Made by a program: the position numbers and the translations under genes. Shown one piece after another: positions 17,088 through 27,400 of a stretch of DNA of 64,000 nucleotides. The stretch covers positions 31,001 through 95,000 of the forward strand of contig CANQCR010000005.1 of NCBI GenBank assembly GCA_947589735.1. The letters are read 5' to 3'. The stretch's first letter is position 1. Every line of letters begins with the position of its first letter. This stretch comes from an uncultured Bacilli bacterium. Its GTDB lineage: Bacteria > Bacillota_I > Bacilli_A > RF39 > UBA660. The notes under the pieces are model-generated. The model did not search any database and was not told the DNA's origin. It saw nothing but the letters and a program-made list of their open reading frames with translations.

Positions 17088-18191
17088 ATGATTAAAAAGA
17101 AAATAAAAAAAGAAGATAATATTGATACGCCTTTAAATACTACAGAAGCTAGCGTTAAGGAAGATAAAAAAATAAAAAAGAAAATACCGCTTTGGATTGT
17201 TATTATTATGGCCATTTTAGATTTAGGGGCTATTGGGTGTTTAGTATTAGCATATGGACCTAATGAAGATTTTAAAGAGTTTCTTATCACAACCGCGATG
17301 TCAACAATGAATCATAAATATTTAGCGCGGATGATTTATGATGAAGAGACGATTAACCAAGTTTTAAGAGAAAATACGATAGTTGAAATTGATGAAGTGA
17401 CTAACCCTGATGAAATTACTATTGGTAGCTATGAAACACAAAATTATGAATCAAAATATGAAGAACAAATCTTAAAGAAAGATCCTAATAATGATGTTTA
17501 TAAAATTTTAAAGATTAAAGAAAACAATAATACTTATTATATTGCTGTTATCTATGATCCAGCCAGAATAAGTTTAGCTTTCTCATCCACTCCGGGTGTT
17601 AGAGGTGAAAAAATAAAGACTATTGCTAAAAGAAATAATGCACTGTTAGCTATTAATGCAAGCGGTTTTGAAGATCCTAAGGGTGAAGGTAATGGCGCTA
17701 ATGCTACTGGCGTTGTTATTCATAATGGCAAGGTTGTTTATAGAGGACGCCCTAATCATTGGGGTGGCGGTTTAGTTGGTTTTGATAAAAATTATAAACT
17801 TGTCTTAACGAAAAAGAGTGCAGAAGTAGCTATTAAAAATGGCATGTGGGATGCCGTTCAGTTTGGACCATTCTTAATCGTTAATGGTAAAGAGGCTTCT
17901 ATTAAAGGTAGTGGCGGGGGTGTTCACCCTAGAACGATTATTGCTCAACGTCGTGATGGTATTGTTCTTTTTATCATTATTGATGGAACCGGTGTTAAAA
18001 AAGGATATCGGGGTGGTGCTAGTTTTAAAGAAGTAATTAAGGTTTTAAAACGTTATAAAGTTTATAATGCTTCTAATCTAGATGGTGGTGCTTCTAGTAT
18101 TTTAGTTGAAAAAGATAAAATTGTTAATAATCCGGTGGGTTATTCAGCAACAGGTGAGAGATTTCACCCTAATGCTTGGATAGTAAAATAG
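17088..18191 (+). CDS. Phosphodiester glycosidase family (NAGPA-like) membrane protein
   Basis: A 367-residue protein with a basic cytoplasmic N-terminus (KKKIKKEDN...), one membrane helix (IPLWIVIIMAILDLGAIGCLVLAY) and an extracellular NAGPA domain (PF09992 type). Diagnostic stretches are ALLAINASGFEDPKG, VQFGPFLIVNGKE, HPRTIIAQRRDG, IIDGTG and the conserved ASNLDGGASSILV near the C-terminus. The family cleaves GlcNAc-1-phosphodiester-like linkages, and bacterial members associate with exopolysaccharide or wall-polymer processing. The exact polymer is unknown. It directly abuts the upstream DUF6273-like gene. No clear terminator was found after it. Confidence 0.85.
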   Translation: MIKKKIKKEDNIDTPLNTTEASVKEDKKIKKKIPLWIVIIMAILDLGAIGCLVLAYGPNEDFKEFLITTAMSTMNHKYLARMIYDEETINQVLRENTIVEIDEVTNPDEITIGSYETQNYESKYEEQILKKDPNNDVYKILKIKENNNTYYIAVIYDPARISLAFSSTPGVRGEKIKTIAKRNNALLAINASGFEDPKGEGNGANATGVVIHNGKVVYRGRPNHWGGGLVGFDKNYKLVLTKKSAEVAIKNGMWDAVQFGPFLIVNGKEASIKGSGGGVHPRTIIAQRRDGIVLFIIIDGTGVKKGYRGGASFKEVIKVLKRYKVYNASNLDGGASSILVEKDKIVNNPVGYSATGERFHPNAWIVK

Positions 18192-18298
18192 GTGCATTTA
18201 GCTTATATAATTTATATATATTTGATAATCATTTATGAAATAATACCTTTTAAAATCATAAAATTAATGGTATACTTTTATAAGAGAGGAGTGTGCAT

Positions 18299-19003
18299 AT
18301 GAGTCGTGCGGAATTAAAAAAGAACGCTAAAGCATCTTTAAAAGGAAATTATGGTCAAGCCATTTTGTTGATGCTTTTAACAATGGCTATTCCTGTTTCT
18401 ATTTCTTTAGTAGGTTGTTCAGTTATGGGACTCGATTTTTCAGCTAATGGCTTTGATGTTGTTAAGTTTGGTAGTGATTGGTTAATCCTAGAACTTATCA
18501 TTTATATAGTAACTTCAGCTATAGCTTTAGGTATGGTAAACTTTTTCTTAAAAATATCTCGTAATAAGGAAGCATCTGTTGGTGACTTGTTTAGTAAGGT
18601 AAATCTTTTCTTCCTATATATAGGAACAAGTTTTATTACCGGTATCATTATTGGTTTAGGAATGATTTTACTTGTTGTTCCTGGTGTGATTGCAACTCTT
18701 AATTATGCTTTAGTAGACTATATTTTAATTGATAATCCAGAATTAGGTATTGTTGGAAGTATAAAGAAGAGTAAAGAAATGATGAAAGGTCATCGTGTTG
18801 AATTATTTGTTTTAGTTTTAAGTTTCATTGGTTGGACTATTCTTGCTAGCCTTACTTTTGGTCTTTTACTTTTCTGGTTAATCCCTTATATGAATGTTAC
18901 AATGGCTAACTTCTATAATAAATTAAGAGGACCAGTTGAAGAAGAGGTTGAAGAGGAAAAAGAAGAAGAACCAGAAATCTTAGATGAAGATGTCGAAATA
19001 TAA
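18299..19003 (+). CDS. DUF975-family membrane protein
   Basis: A 234-residue protein. ATG 18299 fits the SD GGAG with 7-base spacing; the ORF-track GTG at 18293 lies too close to it. It begins SRAELKKNAKASLKGNYGQAI, the typical DUF975 N-terminus, followed by about four to five membrane helices and SIKKSKEMMKGHRVELFVL, another family hallmark. The C-terminus is a strongly acidic tail (EEEVEEEKEEEPEILDEDVE). Cellular role unknown. A possible TATACT -10 lies at 18271-18276. Confidence 0.82.
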   Translation: MSRAELKKNAKASLKGNYGQAILLMLLTMAIPVSISLVGCSVMGLDFSANGFDVVKFGSDWLILELIIYIVTSAIALGMVNFFLKISRNKEASVGDLFSKVNLFFLYIGTSFITGIIIGLGMILLVVPGVIATLNYALVDYILIDNPELGIVGSIKKSKEMMKGHRVELFVLVLSFIGWTILASLTFGLLLFWLIPYMNVTMANFYNKLRGPVEEEVEEEKEEEPEILDEDVEI

Positions 19004-19025
19004 GGTAATTTAATTACCTTTTTTT
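19002..19025 (+). terminator. Terminator of the DUF975 gene
   Basis: AAGGTAA (19002-19008), loop TTTAA, TTACCTT (19014-19020) and a run of T. A second terminator-like hairpin, AAGGAT/ATCCTT, follows at about 19036-19053. Confidence 0.8.
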
Positions 19026-19051
19026 GATGCTTAAAAAGGATTTTAACATCC

Positions 19052-19080
19052 TTGTTTTATATTAGAAATAGTGATAAAAT
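19052..19080 (+). promoter_or_regulatory. Promoter of uvrB
   Basis: TTGTTT (19052-19057), 17-bp spacer, TAAAAT (19075-19080). No obvious LexA/DinR palindrome (CGAAC-N4-GTTCG) is seen around it. Confidence 0.55.
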
Positions 19081-19107
19081 AAGCACAACAATGAGAGGAG
19101 GATTAAG

Positions 19108-21057
19108 ATGTTTGAGTTAGTTTCTGAATACACGCCATCTGGTGATCAACCTAAGGCTATTGAAAAATTAGTTGAAGGTATTAAAGAAGGTAAGAAAGAT
19201 CAAGTTTTACTTGGCGCCACTGGTACTGGTAAAACATTTACGATTGCAAATGTTATTAAAGAAGTTAATAAGCCAACCTTAGTCCTTGCTCATAATAAAA
19301 CTTTAGCGGGTCAATTATATGGTGAGTTTAAAGAGTTATTTCCTCATAATCATGTTGAATATTTTGTATCTTATTATGATTATTATCAACCGGAAGCATA
19401 TGTTGCTAAAACGGATACTTATATTGAAAAAGATGCGGCTATCAATGATGAGATTGATGAGTTAAGACATTCCGCAACGGGCGCTTTACTTGATAATAAA
19501 GATGTCATTGTTATCGCTAGTGTTTCTTGCATTTATGGTATTGGTGATATTGATGATTACCGGGATAAAATGCTTGTTTTAAGATGTGGTGAGACGGTTG
19601 AAAGAGATGCGATTATTGAACGTTTAATTGAGATGCTTTATGAGCGCAATAATATGGACTTTAAACGGGGTACTTTTCGAGCTAAAGGGGATGTTTTAGA
19701 AATAATTCCTGTTAACCAGCATAGTAAAGGTGTTAGAGTTGAATTCTTTGGTGATGAGATTGACCGCATTTCTGAGTTTGATGTTGTAACGGGTGCTATC
19801 TTAACGAATAAACAGACGATATCCATCTTCCCAGCTAGTCACTTTGTGACATCAGAAGAAAAATTAAATCAAGCTTGTGATAATATTGAAAAAGAATTAG
19901 AAGAACGTTTAGAATATTTTAAAAAAGAAAATAAATTGCTTGAATATCAACGCTTGGAAGAACGGACTAAGTATGACCTTGAAATGCTAAGAGAAACAGG
20001 CTTTTGCCGGGGTGTCGAAAATTACTCTCGGCATTTAGCTTTAAGAGGTCCAGGAGAGACGCCAACGACTTTAATGGACTTTTTTGGTGATGATTTCCTT
20101 TTAGTTATCGATGAATCACATGTTACAATTCCTCAAGTACGTGGTATGTATAATGGTGATAGGGCTCGTAAAGAAGTTTTAGTTGAATATGGCTTTCGTC
20201 TTCCTAGTGCTTTGGATAATCGCCCTTTAAAGTTTGATGAGTTTGAAGCTAAAAAAGGTCAAACGATATATATATCAGCAACCCCAGGCGATTATGAACT
20301 TGCCAAGACTCACCATGAAGTTGTTGAACAGATTATTCGTCCAACCGGTTTATTAGATCCTAAAATTAGTATTCATCCAACGAAGAATCAAATTGATGAT
20401 TTATTAGAGAATATCAATGAATGTATTGAAAAGAAAGCCCGTGTTTTAATAACGACTTTAACCATTCGTATGGCCGAAGAATTAACTAATTATCTAAAGA
20501 AAGCGGATATTAAAGTAGCTTACTTACATAATGAGATTAAAACATTAGAACGAATGGAAATTATTCATGACTTAAGAACCGGTAAATATGATGTTTTAGT
20601 TGGTATTAACTTATTAAGAGAAGGATTAGATATTCCAGAAGTTGAATTAATTGCGATAATGGATGCGGATAAACAAGGTTTCTTAAGAAGTGAGCGAAGC
20701 TTAATTCAGACCATCGGTCGGGCCGCTCGTAATGCGAATGGTCATGTTATTATGTATGCTGATGAAATTAGTGAATCAATGGATTTAGCTATTAAGGAGA
20801 CGAACCGAAGAAGAGAAATCCAAGAAGCATATAATACGGAACATGGTATCACGCCTAAGACGATTATTAAAGCCATTCGGGAAGTTATATCTAATAATAA
20901 AAATGTTACTAAGAAAAAACGTGAGAAATTATCTAAACATGAAAAGATTGACTTAATGGCTCAAATTGAAGCCGAAATGCATGAAGCAGCTAAAAACTTA
21001 GACTTTGAGCGCGCTATGGAATTAAGAGATGCTCTATTTGAAATTCGTAGTGAATAG
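19108..21057 (+). CDS. uvrB: Excinuclease ABC subunit UvrB
   Basis: A 649-residue DNA-damage recognition helicase of nucleotide excision repair, which verifies the lesion after loading by UvrA and recruits UvrC. Walker A is GATGTGKT (36-43), the damage-probing beta-hairpin is [11 protein letters not shown], and the DEAD-type box is VIDESH. Helicase motif VI lies in QTIGRAARN. The C-terminal UVR domain is [16 protein letters not shown]. Length is normal. The SD is GAGAGGAGG. Unlike in many Bacillota, uvrA is not adjacent and not in this window. Confidence 0.97.
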   Translation: MFELVSEYTPSGDQPKAIEKLVEGIKEGKKDQVLLGATGTGKTFTIANVIKEVNKPTLVLAHNKTLAGQLYGEFKELFPHNHVEYFVSYYDYYQPEAYVAKTDTYIEKDAAINDEIDELRHSATGALLDNKDVIVIASVSCIYGIGDIDDYRDKMLVLRCGETVERDAIIERLIEMLYERNNMDFKRGTFRAKGDVLEIIPVNQHSKGVRVEFFGDEIDRISEFDVVTGAILTNKQTISIFPASHFVTSEEKLNQACDNIEKELEERLEYFKKENKLLEYQRLEERTKYDLEMLRETGFCRGVENYSRHLALRGPGETPTTLMDFFGDDFLLVIDESHVTIPQVRGMYNGDRARKEVLVEYGFRLPSALDNRPLKFDEFEAKKGQTIYISATPGDYELAKTHHEVVEQIIRPTGLLDPKISIHPTKNQIDDLLENINECIEKKARVLITTLTIRMAEELTNYLKKADIKVAYLHNEIKTLERMEIIHDLRTGKYDVLVGINLLREGLDIPEVELIAIMDADKQGFLRSERSLIQTIGRAARNANGHVIMYADEISESMDLAIKETNRRREIQEAYNTEHGITPKTIIKAIREVISNNKNVTKKKREKLSKHEKIDLMAQIEAEMHEAAKNLDFERAMELRDALFEIRSE

Positions 21058-21094
21058 TTTAAAAATTAAGGCGAAAACAAAGTAAAAATCAAAG

Positions 21095-21120
21095 CGGTAA
21101 GAGTGAAATCTTACCGTTTT
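21095..21120 (+). terminator. Terminator of uvrB
   Basis: CGGTAAGA (21095-21102), loop GTGAAA, TCTTACCG (21109-21116), then TTTT. Confidence 0.85.
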
Positions 21121-21126
21121 GAATAT

Positions 21127-21155
21127 TTGAAATAGCTATAGAATAGTGTTATAAT
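21127..21155 (+). promoter_or_regulatory. Promoter of the holin-IV/lgt/yvcK/whiA operon
   Basis: TTGAAA (21127-21132), 17-bp spacer, TATAAT (21150-21155). The SD AAGGAG begins about six bases after the -10, so the leader is extremely short. Confidence 0.7.
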
Positions 21156-21171
21156 GAATCAAGGAGAAATT

Positions 21172-21606
21172 ATGAAAAAAGAAGAAATAACAACAGAAAG
21201 AAAATGGAACAAACGTGAAAGTATTAGCCGTTCTTTGGATATTTTTATTCATCTTGTTGGCTATACTTTAGTTTTAATTACAGTATCAATGATTTTTAAC
21301 GATACGGTATTCGTCAAAAACATTTATTGGGGCTTTTTAGCTGTTTTAATTATTTTTGTTTTAAATCGGACGATAAAGCCTGTTTTAACATGGTTGACAA
21401 TTCCTTTAACAGCGATGACTTTAGGATTGTTTTATCCTTTGATTAATGCTTTTATTTTAAAGTTATCCGATTGGATTTTACAATCTAATTTTAATGTTCA
21501 TGGCGTATGGATGTTAATCATTGTATCAGTTGTTATATCAATTATGAATGCTATTATGGATAACTGGATTATCGATGGCATTTTAAAAGGAGGTAAGCGC
21601 AAATGA
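21172..21606 (+). CDS. Phage holin family IV / YvlD-like membrane protein
   Basis: A 144-residue protein from ATG 21172 (MKKEEITTERKWN) after AAGGAG; the 21154 start in the ORF track overlaps the -10 box. Four membrane helices follow a charged N-terminus. The LNRTIKPVLTWLTIPLTAMTLGLFYPLINAF segment is the signature of the PF04020 family (YvlD). Despite the name, chromosomal members are not phage genes; in Bacillus yvlD lies close to hprK-lgt, as here next to lgt. It probably has an envelope function. It overlaps lgt by ATGA. Confidence 0.8.
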   Translation: MKKEEITTERKWNKRESISRSLDIFIHLVGYTLVLITVSMIFNDTVFVKNIYWGFLAVLIIFVLNRTIKPVLTWLTIPLTAMTLGLFYPLINAFILKLSDWILQSNFNVHGVWMLIIVSVVISIMNAIMDNWIIDGILKGGKRK

Positions 21607-22418
21607 GTCCTGTTGCTTTTCATATTTTTGGTTTAACAGTATATTGGTACTCATTATGCATTCTTACAGCCTTTTTTATTGGCTTTTTCCTTGTTTATTT
21701 AGAGATTAAAAGACATCCTAATATTAAAAAAGAATTTTTATATGACTATTTCTTTTATTTAGTACCAATTGTTATTGTTGGCGCTAGACTATATTATGTT
21801 ATCTTTGAGTGGAATGCATATAAGAATAATATTATGCAAGTATTTGCAATTTGGAATGGTGGCCTTGCTATTCATGGCGGGGTTATTGCGGGGTTAATAT
21901 TTACCATTTTCTATACGCGTAAGCATCATATCAATACTTTTAGATTTATGGATATAGTTGCTCCATCGCTCGTTTTAGGTCAAGCAATTGGCCGGTGGGG
22001 AAACTTCTTTAATCAAGAAGCTTTTGGACCCGTTATTTCTTTAGCTAAGTTAAAATCCTTACCCATCCCAAGGTTTGTTATTGATGGCATGAATATTGGT
22101 GGTGTGTATCATCATCCAACTTTCTTTTATGAATCAATGACTTGTCTTTTATGTTTTACTATTTTAATAATTTTATGTAAAAAATATAAAAAGCTTAAAG
22201 TTGGTACTCTAAGTGGCATTTATTTTATCATCTATGGCGTGGAACGCTTCTTTGTCGAGGGGCTTAGAACCGATAGTCTAATGTTAGGACCTATTAAAGT
22301 AGCGCAGTTAGTATCAGTTATTATGGTAATAGCGGGTATTATCTTTATCATCGTATCTTTAAAAAAAGGTGTCTTATATTTAGAACCTGAAGAAAAAGGA
22401 AGGAAGATGAAAGCATAA
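21603..22418 (+). CDS. lgt: Prolipoprotein diacylglyceryl transferase
   Basis: A 271-residue polytopic membrane enzyme that transfers a diacylglyceryl group from phosphatidylglycerol to the lipobox Cys of prelipoproteins. Diagnostic motifs are WNGGLAIHGGVIAG, the Lgt signature GQAIGRWGNFFNQEAFG and HPTFFYES. About seven membrane helices are visible. It overlaps the upstream gene by four bases and the downstream yvcK by one, so translation is coupled. Length is normal. Confidence 0.96.
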   Translation: MSPVAFHIFGLTVYWYSLCILTAFFIGFFLVYLEIKRHPNIKKEFLYDYFFYLVPIVIVGARLYYVIFEWNAYKNNIMQVFAIWNGGLAIHGGVIAGLIFTIFYTRKHHINTFRFMDIVAPSLVLGQAIGRWGNFFNQEAFGPVISLAKLKSLPIPRFVIDGMNIGGVYHHPTFFYESMTCLLCFTILIILCKKYKKLKVGTLSGIYFIIYGVERFFVEGLRTDSLMLGPIKVAQLVSVIMVIAGIIFIIVSLKKGVLYLEPEEKGRKMKA

Positions 22419-23365
22419 TGAAAAAAGTTGTCGTTTTAGGAGGAGGAACAGGGTCTTCAACCCTACTTAGAGGCTTAAAACAGTTCCCTATTGATCTAAC
22501 GGCCATTGTATCTGTTTGTGATGATGGCGGTGGGACTGGTGTTTTAAGAGAAGAGTTTAATATCCCAGCTGTTGGCGATATCAGAAGAGTTTTAGTGGCT
22601 CTATCAGAGACGGAGCCTTTAGTTATGGACCTTTTTAATTATCGTTTTAATACGACAAGTGATTTAGAGGGTCAGACCGTTGGCAATATTTTACTTACAG
22701 CTTGCGCTAAAATAAGTGGTAACTTATCTGATGGTATTGAAGCCTTAAGTAAAGTTATGAACTTAAAAGGTAAAGTGGTTCCACTAACAGAAGATAATGT
22801 CATTTTAATGGCCGATATGAAAGATGGCAGCGTTGTTGAAGGGGAACACAATATTACTTTGTGTAAGAAAGGTGTCAAAAAAGTTTATTATAAAGAGTCA
22901 CCCACTCCAACTAAAGAAGCTATCGAAGCTTTAAAAAGTGCTGATTTAATCATTCTTAGTATGGGTAGCTTGTTTACAAGTATTATTCCTAATCTAATTT
23001 GTGATGATATCATTAAGGCTATCGATGAGAGCCAAGCCAAAGTAATGTATGCTTGCAATATGATGACGCAGCCAGGGGAAACTGATGGCTTTACAGTATC
23101 TGACCATATTAAATTATTAAATGGTTATTTAGGTAAGCATAAAATCGATGTCGTAGTTGCCAATAGTGGTGAAATTGGACCAGAGATAGCTCATAAGTAT
23201 GAAACATTAGAACAAAAAGATGCCGTTCTTTTTGATGAAGATGAAGTAAAGAAAATAGTTAAAGACATCATCAGTGATAACTTCTTTATTATCAATAATA
23301 ATTTAATTCGTCATGATGCGATGAAGTTAAGTTTGCAGATTTTCTCATACTTATTAAAGGACTAG
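22418..23365 (+). CDS. yvcK: YvcK/CofD-family gluconeogenesis and cell-shape factor
   Basis: A 315-residue Rossmann-like protein of the CofD/YvcK family. In Bacillus YvcK binds UDP-sugars and is required for growth and correct wall synthesis on gluconeogenic carbon sources. Motifs: VVLGGGTGSSTLLRGLK at the N-terminus, SVCDDGGGTGVLREEF, PAVGDIRRVLVAL, and later GSLFTSIIPNL and NMMTQPGETDGF. The neighbours lgt and whiA are conserved; rapZ (yvcJ), usually just upstream, is absent. Confidence 0.93.
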   Translation: MKKVVVLGGGTGSSTLLRGLKQFPIDLTAIVSVCDDGGGTGVLREEFNIPAVGDIRRVLVALSETEPLVMDLFNYRFNTTSDLEGQTVGNILLTACAKISGNLSDGIEALSKVMNLKGKVVPLTEDNVILMADMKDGSVVEGEHNITLCKKGVKKVYYKESPTPTKEAIEALKSADLIILSMGSLFTSIIPNLICDDIIKAIDESQAKVMYACNMMTQPGETDGFTVSDHIKLLNGYLGKHKIDVVVANSGEIGPEIAHKYETLEQKDAVLFDEDEVKKIVKDIISDNFFIINNNLIRHDAMKLSLQIFSYLLKD

Positions 23366-23371
23366 ATATTT

Positions 23372-24295
23372 ATGTCATTTACAAGTGATATTAAAAATGA
23401 AGTAAGTAAGTTAAACCATGAACGCACGGAAATGATTGCTGAATTATCTGTTATTTTAAGAAATAGTGCCATTATTACTGATACTATTAAAATAACTACG
23501 GAAAATGCTAGTGTCGCTAGGTATGTTTTTTCATCAATCAAAGAAATGTATGATGTTTCTCCTAAGATAACTGTAAGGCATGGTTATAACTATATGAAAA
23601 GTTATCTCTATATCTTAGAGATAACTCGGAAAGTTAAAGATATTATCAATGATTTAAGCCTTGATACGAATATTCCAAGAGATTATATTCTTGATGATGA
23701 TTTATCGAAACGAGCTTATTTAAGAGGATTATTTATAGCCTGTGGTAGTATTAATGACCCCAAAAAGTCACGTTATCATTTAGAGTTTTTTGTTGATAAC
23801 TTAGAATATGCTAAGTTTATTAGTAAGTTATTAAATGAATACTATTTAAATAGCAAAGTTTTAAAACGGGATAATAAGTATATGATCTATGTTAAAGAAG
23901 CCGAAAAAATAGGGGATTTTCTTCGAATGATGAACGCTATTAATGCGTTATTCTACTTTGAAGATATTCGTATCTATAGGGATCATAAGAATATGACGAA
24001 TCGTCTTAATAATTGTGAACAAGCCAATGTCGATAAAATTATTGAAACAGCGACGAAACAGGTAAGAGATATTGAGGTGATTGAAGCTGAAGGTGGACTA
24101 GATCTTTTAGATGAAAAAGAAAGATTAGTTGCCACTTACCGTTTAAAATACCCCGAAGCTTCGTTAGTTGAATTAAGTGAAATTATTAGTATTGAAACTG
24201 ATACGAAAATTACTAAATCAGGTTTGTATCATCGCTTTAATAAAATAAAAGCGTTAGCTGAAAGAATTAGAAATAAAAAAGAAAGAAACAAGTAA
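23372..24295 (+). CDS. whiA: WhiA-family DNA-binding protein
   Basis: A 307-residue WhiA (YvcL) homologue. The N-terminal part matches the inactive LAGLIDADG homing-endonuclease-like domain (KRAYLRGLFIACGSINDPKKSRYHLEF); the C-terminal helix-turn-helix region is RLKYPEASLVELSEIIS ... KSGLYHRFNKI. In Bacillus WhiA affects cell division and chromosome segregation; in actinomycetes it is a sporulation regulator. Seven bases separate it from yvcK. Its stop codon lies in the terminator stem. Confidence 0.95.
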   Translation: MSFTSDIKNEVSKLNHERTEMIAELSVILRNSAIITDTIKITTENASVARYVFSSIKEMYDVSPKITVRHGYNYMKSYLYILEITRKVKDIINDLSLDTNIPRDYILDDDLSKRAYLRGLFIACGSINDPKKSRYHLEFFVDNLEYAKFISKLLNEYYLNSKVLKRDNKYMIYVKEAEKIGDFLRMMNAINALFYFEDIRIYRDHKNMTNRLNNCEQANVDKIIETATKQVRDIEVIEAEGGLDLLDEKERLVATYRLKYPEASLVELSEIISIETDTKITKSGLYHRFNKIKALAERIRNKKERNK

Positions 24296-24339
24296 CTAAT
24301 ATATCTCGCAAAAAAGTTACTTGTTTTTTTTTTTTTTTT
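24287..24339 (+). terminator. Strong terminator of the lgt-yvcK-whiA operon
   Basis: AACAAGTAACT (24287-24297) pairs with AGTTACTTGTT (24315-24325), followed by a run of about 16 T. Confidence 0.92.
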
Positions 24340-24441
24340 GTTGATATAATGATTTAGAAAAGGATAGATAAAGATAGTAATGTCCAAATATTGAATCTAT
24401 TTTAAATATAAAAAGAATTATTAAGAAAAGTAGGAGAAGTT

Positions 24442-27400
24442 ATGAATAACATTAAGAAAATATCTTTAAAAATATTGGTGTTAACGATATGTATTTCTTT
24501 AGCTGTTATAAGCTTTGGCAATAAAAGTTTATTGACGATGATGGGATTTATCAATAATAAATCTTATAGTTCATCTAATTTTAATCGTATTTCTGATCCT
24601 AGTACGATGGATTCATATCAAAATCTTTTACTTAGTGATGCGGATGGTTCAAGATATGCTGGCCGTATTTGGTCTGATAAGTCTGTTTTTACTAATGATT
24701 TAACTTTAGATATGGCAACTGACGGATATGACGGTAAAGTCAAACTTAATACCGATTTTTTAAATGTTTTCTCAGCTTTAGGATCTAGTCAGGCTTGGAT
24801 AGGTTTACCACCAACTAAAACCGTTATTGTTATAGATAATTCTGGTTCGATGTATTCTAATAATAAAACAGATTGGTCTAAAACCCGTATGGATAAAACC
24901 GTTAGCGCTGTTAACGAATCTATTGATAAGTTAATGCGCGCTGGCGCTTTTAATGAAGTGTCTGTTGTTCTTTTTGGTAACAGTGGTAAAAATGGAGTAA
25001 AAGATGGTGATTATCATACAGCAACAACTATTGTTCCAATGGGGCATTATGAGGTAAGTGATGATGAAGAACAACCATATCATTATCTTGATGCCGGCTG
25101 GGCAGAAGCAGGGGTTACTGATTACACCCAGTTTAGTGAACCTATCAAAGATCCAAGTCATGCTAATACTGCTGGTGGCTTTGTTTTTGTTGATAAAAGG
25201 TATGTCAATGATACTTTTAAAGTTGATGAGAATATACGACTTACTGATAATGGTATAAAAAGATATGATACATATCGTAATGGAACAACGAATATTAATG
25301 CTGGTACTTATGCGGCATTTAAAGCTTTATTACAAGAGGAAACTAAAGTTAAGGTTGCGGGAATTACCTTTAATTATATTCCTTCCGTTGTTGTATTATC
25401 TGATGGTGCAGCTACCGATATGTTGGAGGGATCATGGTCTAATCCTACCCTACAAGCTATGGGCTTTACAAATGATCGAGGTAATAAAAAAGCTAGTTAT
25501 ATCAAGGCGTTTGAAGATCCACAAGGAACCTGGACATGGGATTGGAATATGTACATTGATTTAATAGAAAAAGATGGAGTTCCAACATTAGAACAAATTG
25601 GTTATGGAGATGGAACATTAACAGATGGCCATATTAAAGACTCTAACCCTGGTGCTGTAGGTGAACAAAAGTTAAAAGAGTTTGCTAATGAGGTAAGATC
25701 TTCACAAGCAGCGATTATATTAACAACAATTTTAAATGGTTCATATATGAGAGCTCAGGTAGAAAAAAAGTTTGGAGGAAATTGTAAATTTTATACAGTT
25801 TCTGTTGATATGAATAATCCAGAAGAAGTAAAACTACCTGATCCAGAAGAATGGTTTAGTGGTACAGCTAATTATACTATAAATACTAGTTCAGTACTTA
25901 TGAACCCCAACGATTATTTTAATACTGATTGGTTAAAAGAAAAGGGTTATATCAAACAAGATGCTGATGTAAACAATTTAAAAGATGATGATATTGTTTA
26001 TGAACCATATACGGTTGGTTATGAAATAATATCAGCCATTATTGATGCTATTAATGCTTATGATGAATTCAAAAATGATAGTAATTCCTATGATGATCGG
26101 GGAAAAATAAATAAATATGTCATTTACGATGAAGCAAAAGGCCTTTGGGATGATATGAAAGATGAAAGAGCTACTGTTAATGGTGTTGAATATGATGCAA
26201 CTGTTCCAATAGGACACAACCATTCTAATGCTTATTTTGTATCAGAAAGAAAAGATGTATCATTTGATAACTTAGATCCTGGTGATACAGCCAATAATCC
26301 TTACGGATTAAGTAATGCTGATTTAGAATATGACTATGTAACTAAATCTTATTATGCATCTAGTAAAGAAGAAGCAGCAGATAAGATTGCTGAAACATTT
26401 GATGCCATCGTTGAAGATATTGTTTCTAGTGCTTTCGAGCCCATTAGTGGTATTAATGATATTGGTATCGAAGATTCAATGACTTTTATGGATCCACTGG
26501 GACAATATATGGATGTCAAGAATAAGGCAATTACCGTTAGTGGTGAAACCTATGATATGGGTTTACTTCTTTTTGGAAAAATTCATGGTATTACAAAGAC
26601 AGCTGTATACGATTATAATTTTAATATTAAGCATCGTGGACCAAGTCATGATAGTGAAGATTTATCATTACCTTTTGAAATGGGTTGGTATAATAAAGAT
26701 GGCGAATTTTTAGGGACTAGCGGTAGCTGGGATAATGGTGATACTTATTACGTTGATAGTGAAACTGTTCGAAAGTACGTTCCAAATCTTTTAGAAGAGG
26801 GAAGTATGACTGATCAGCAAAAGAACACTATCTATACTTTGTATCGTTTTATAGAAGATAGTAGAAATGATGAAGTTCATAACCCTTGTTATAATGATAA
26901 AAAGGTCAAATATAAATTAAGTGATATTCGGATATGGGTCGAAGACACTGAAAATTTTGAAGATGAAAATAATGATGCAGCTATTGATTTAGGCTTTGAT
27001 CGCGCTATTTATGTCAATATTCCAGTAAGTGCCCTACCTATTGAAGTAGCAAATATTACGATAGGAACTGACGGGTTTGTCTCATCATACACAACTAATT
27101 TAGGTAATAAAACGATAACGACACCATTTAGACTTTTCTATGGTGTGGGTTTACAAGATTCTATTTTTACGGATGATGGCTTAAATGTAGATATGGCCAA
27201 AATTTCTCCTGAATATCTACAAAAAAATAAAATTGGCGATGTTGTTTATTTCTATTCTAACTATTATAGTAACACGTTATATAAAGATTATGTTACAGAC
27301 ACAAGCGCTGAAAGAACTAGAGGCGATGCTGTCTTATCTTTCTCACCAAATGAAACGAATCGCTTCTATATGTATCAAAATCCGCTACCTTTATATAGTT

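Noticed and set aside
21172-21606. Reading the holin-family gene as a prophage marker
   Set aside because: It is the chromosomal YvlD-type member of the family in a conserved housekeeping context next to lgt, with no phage genes around.
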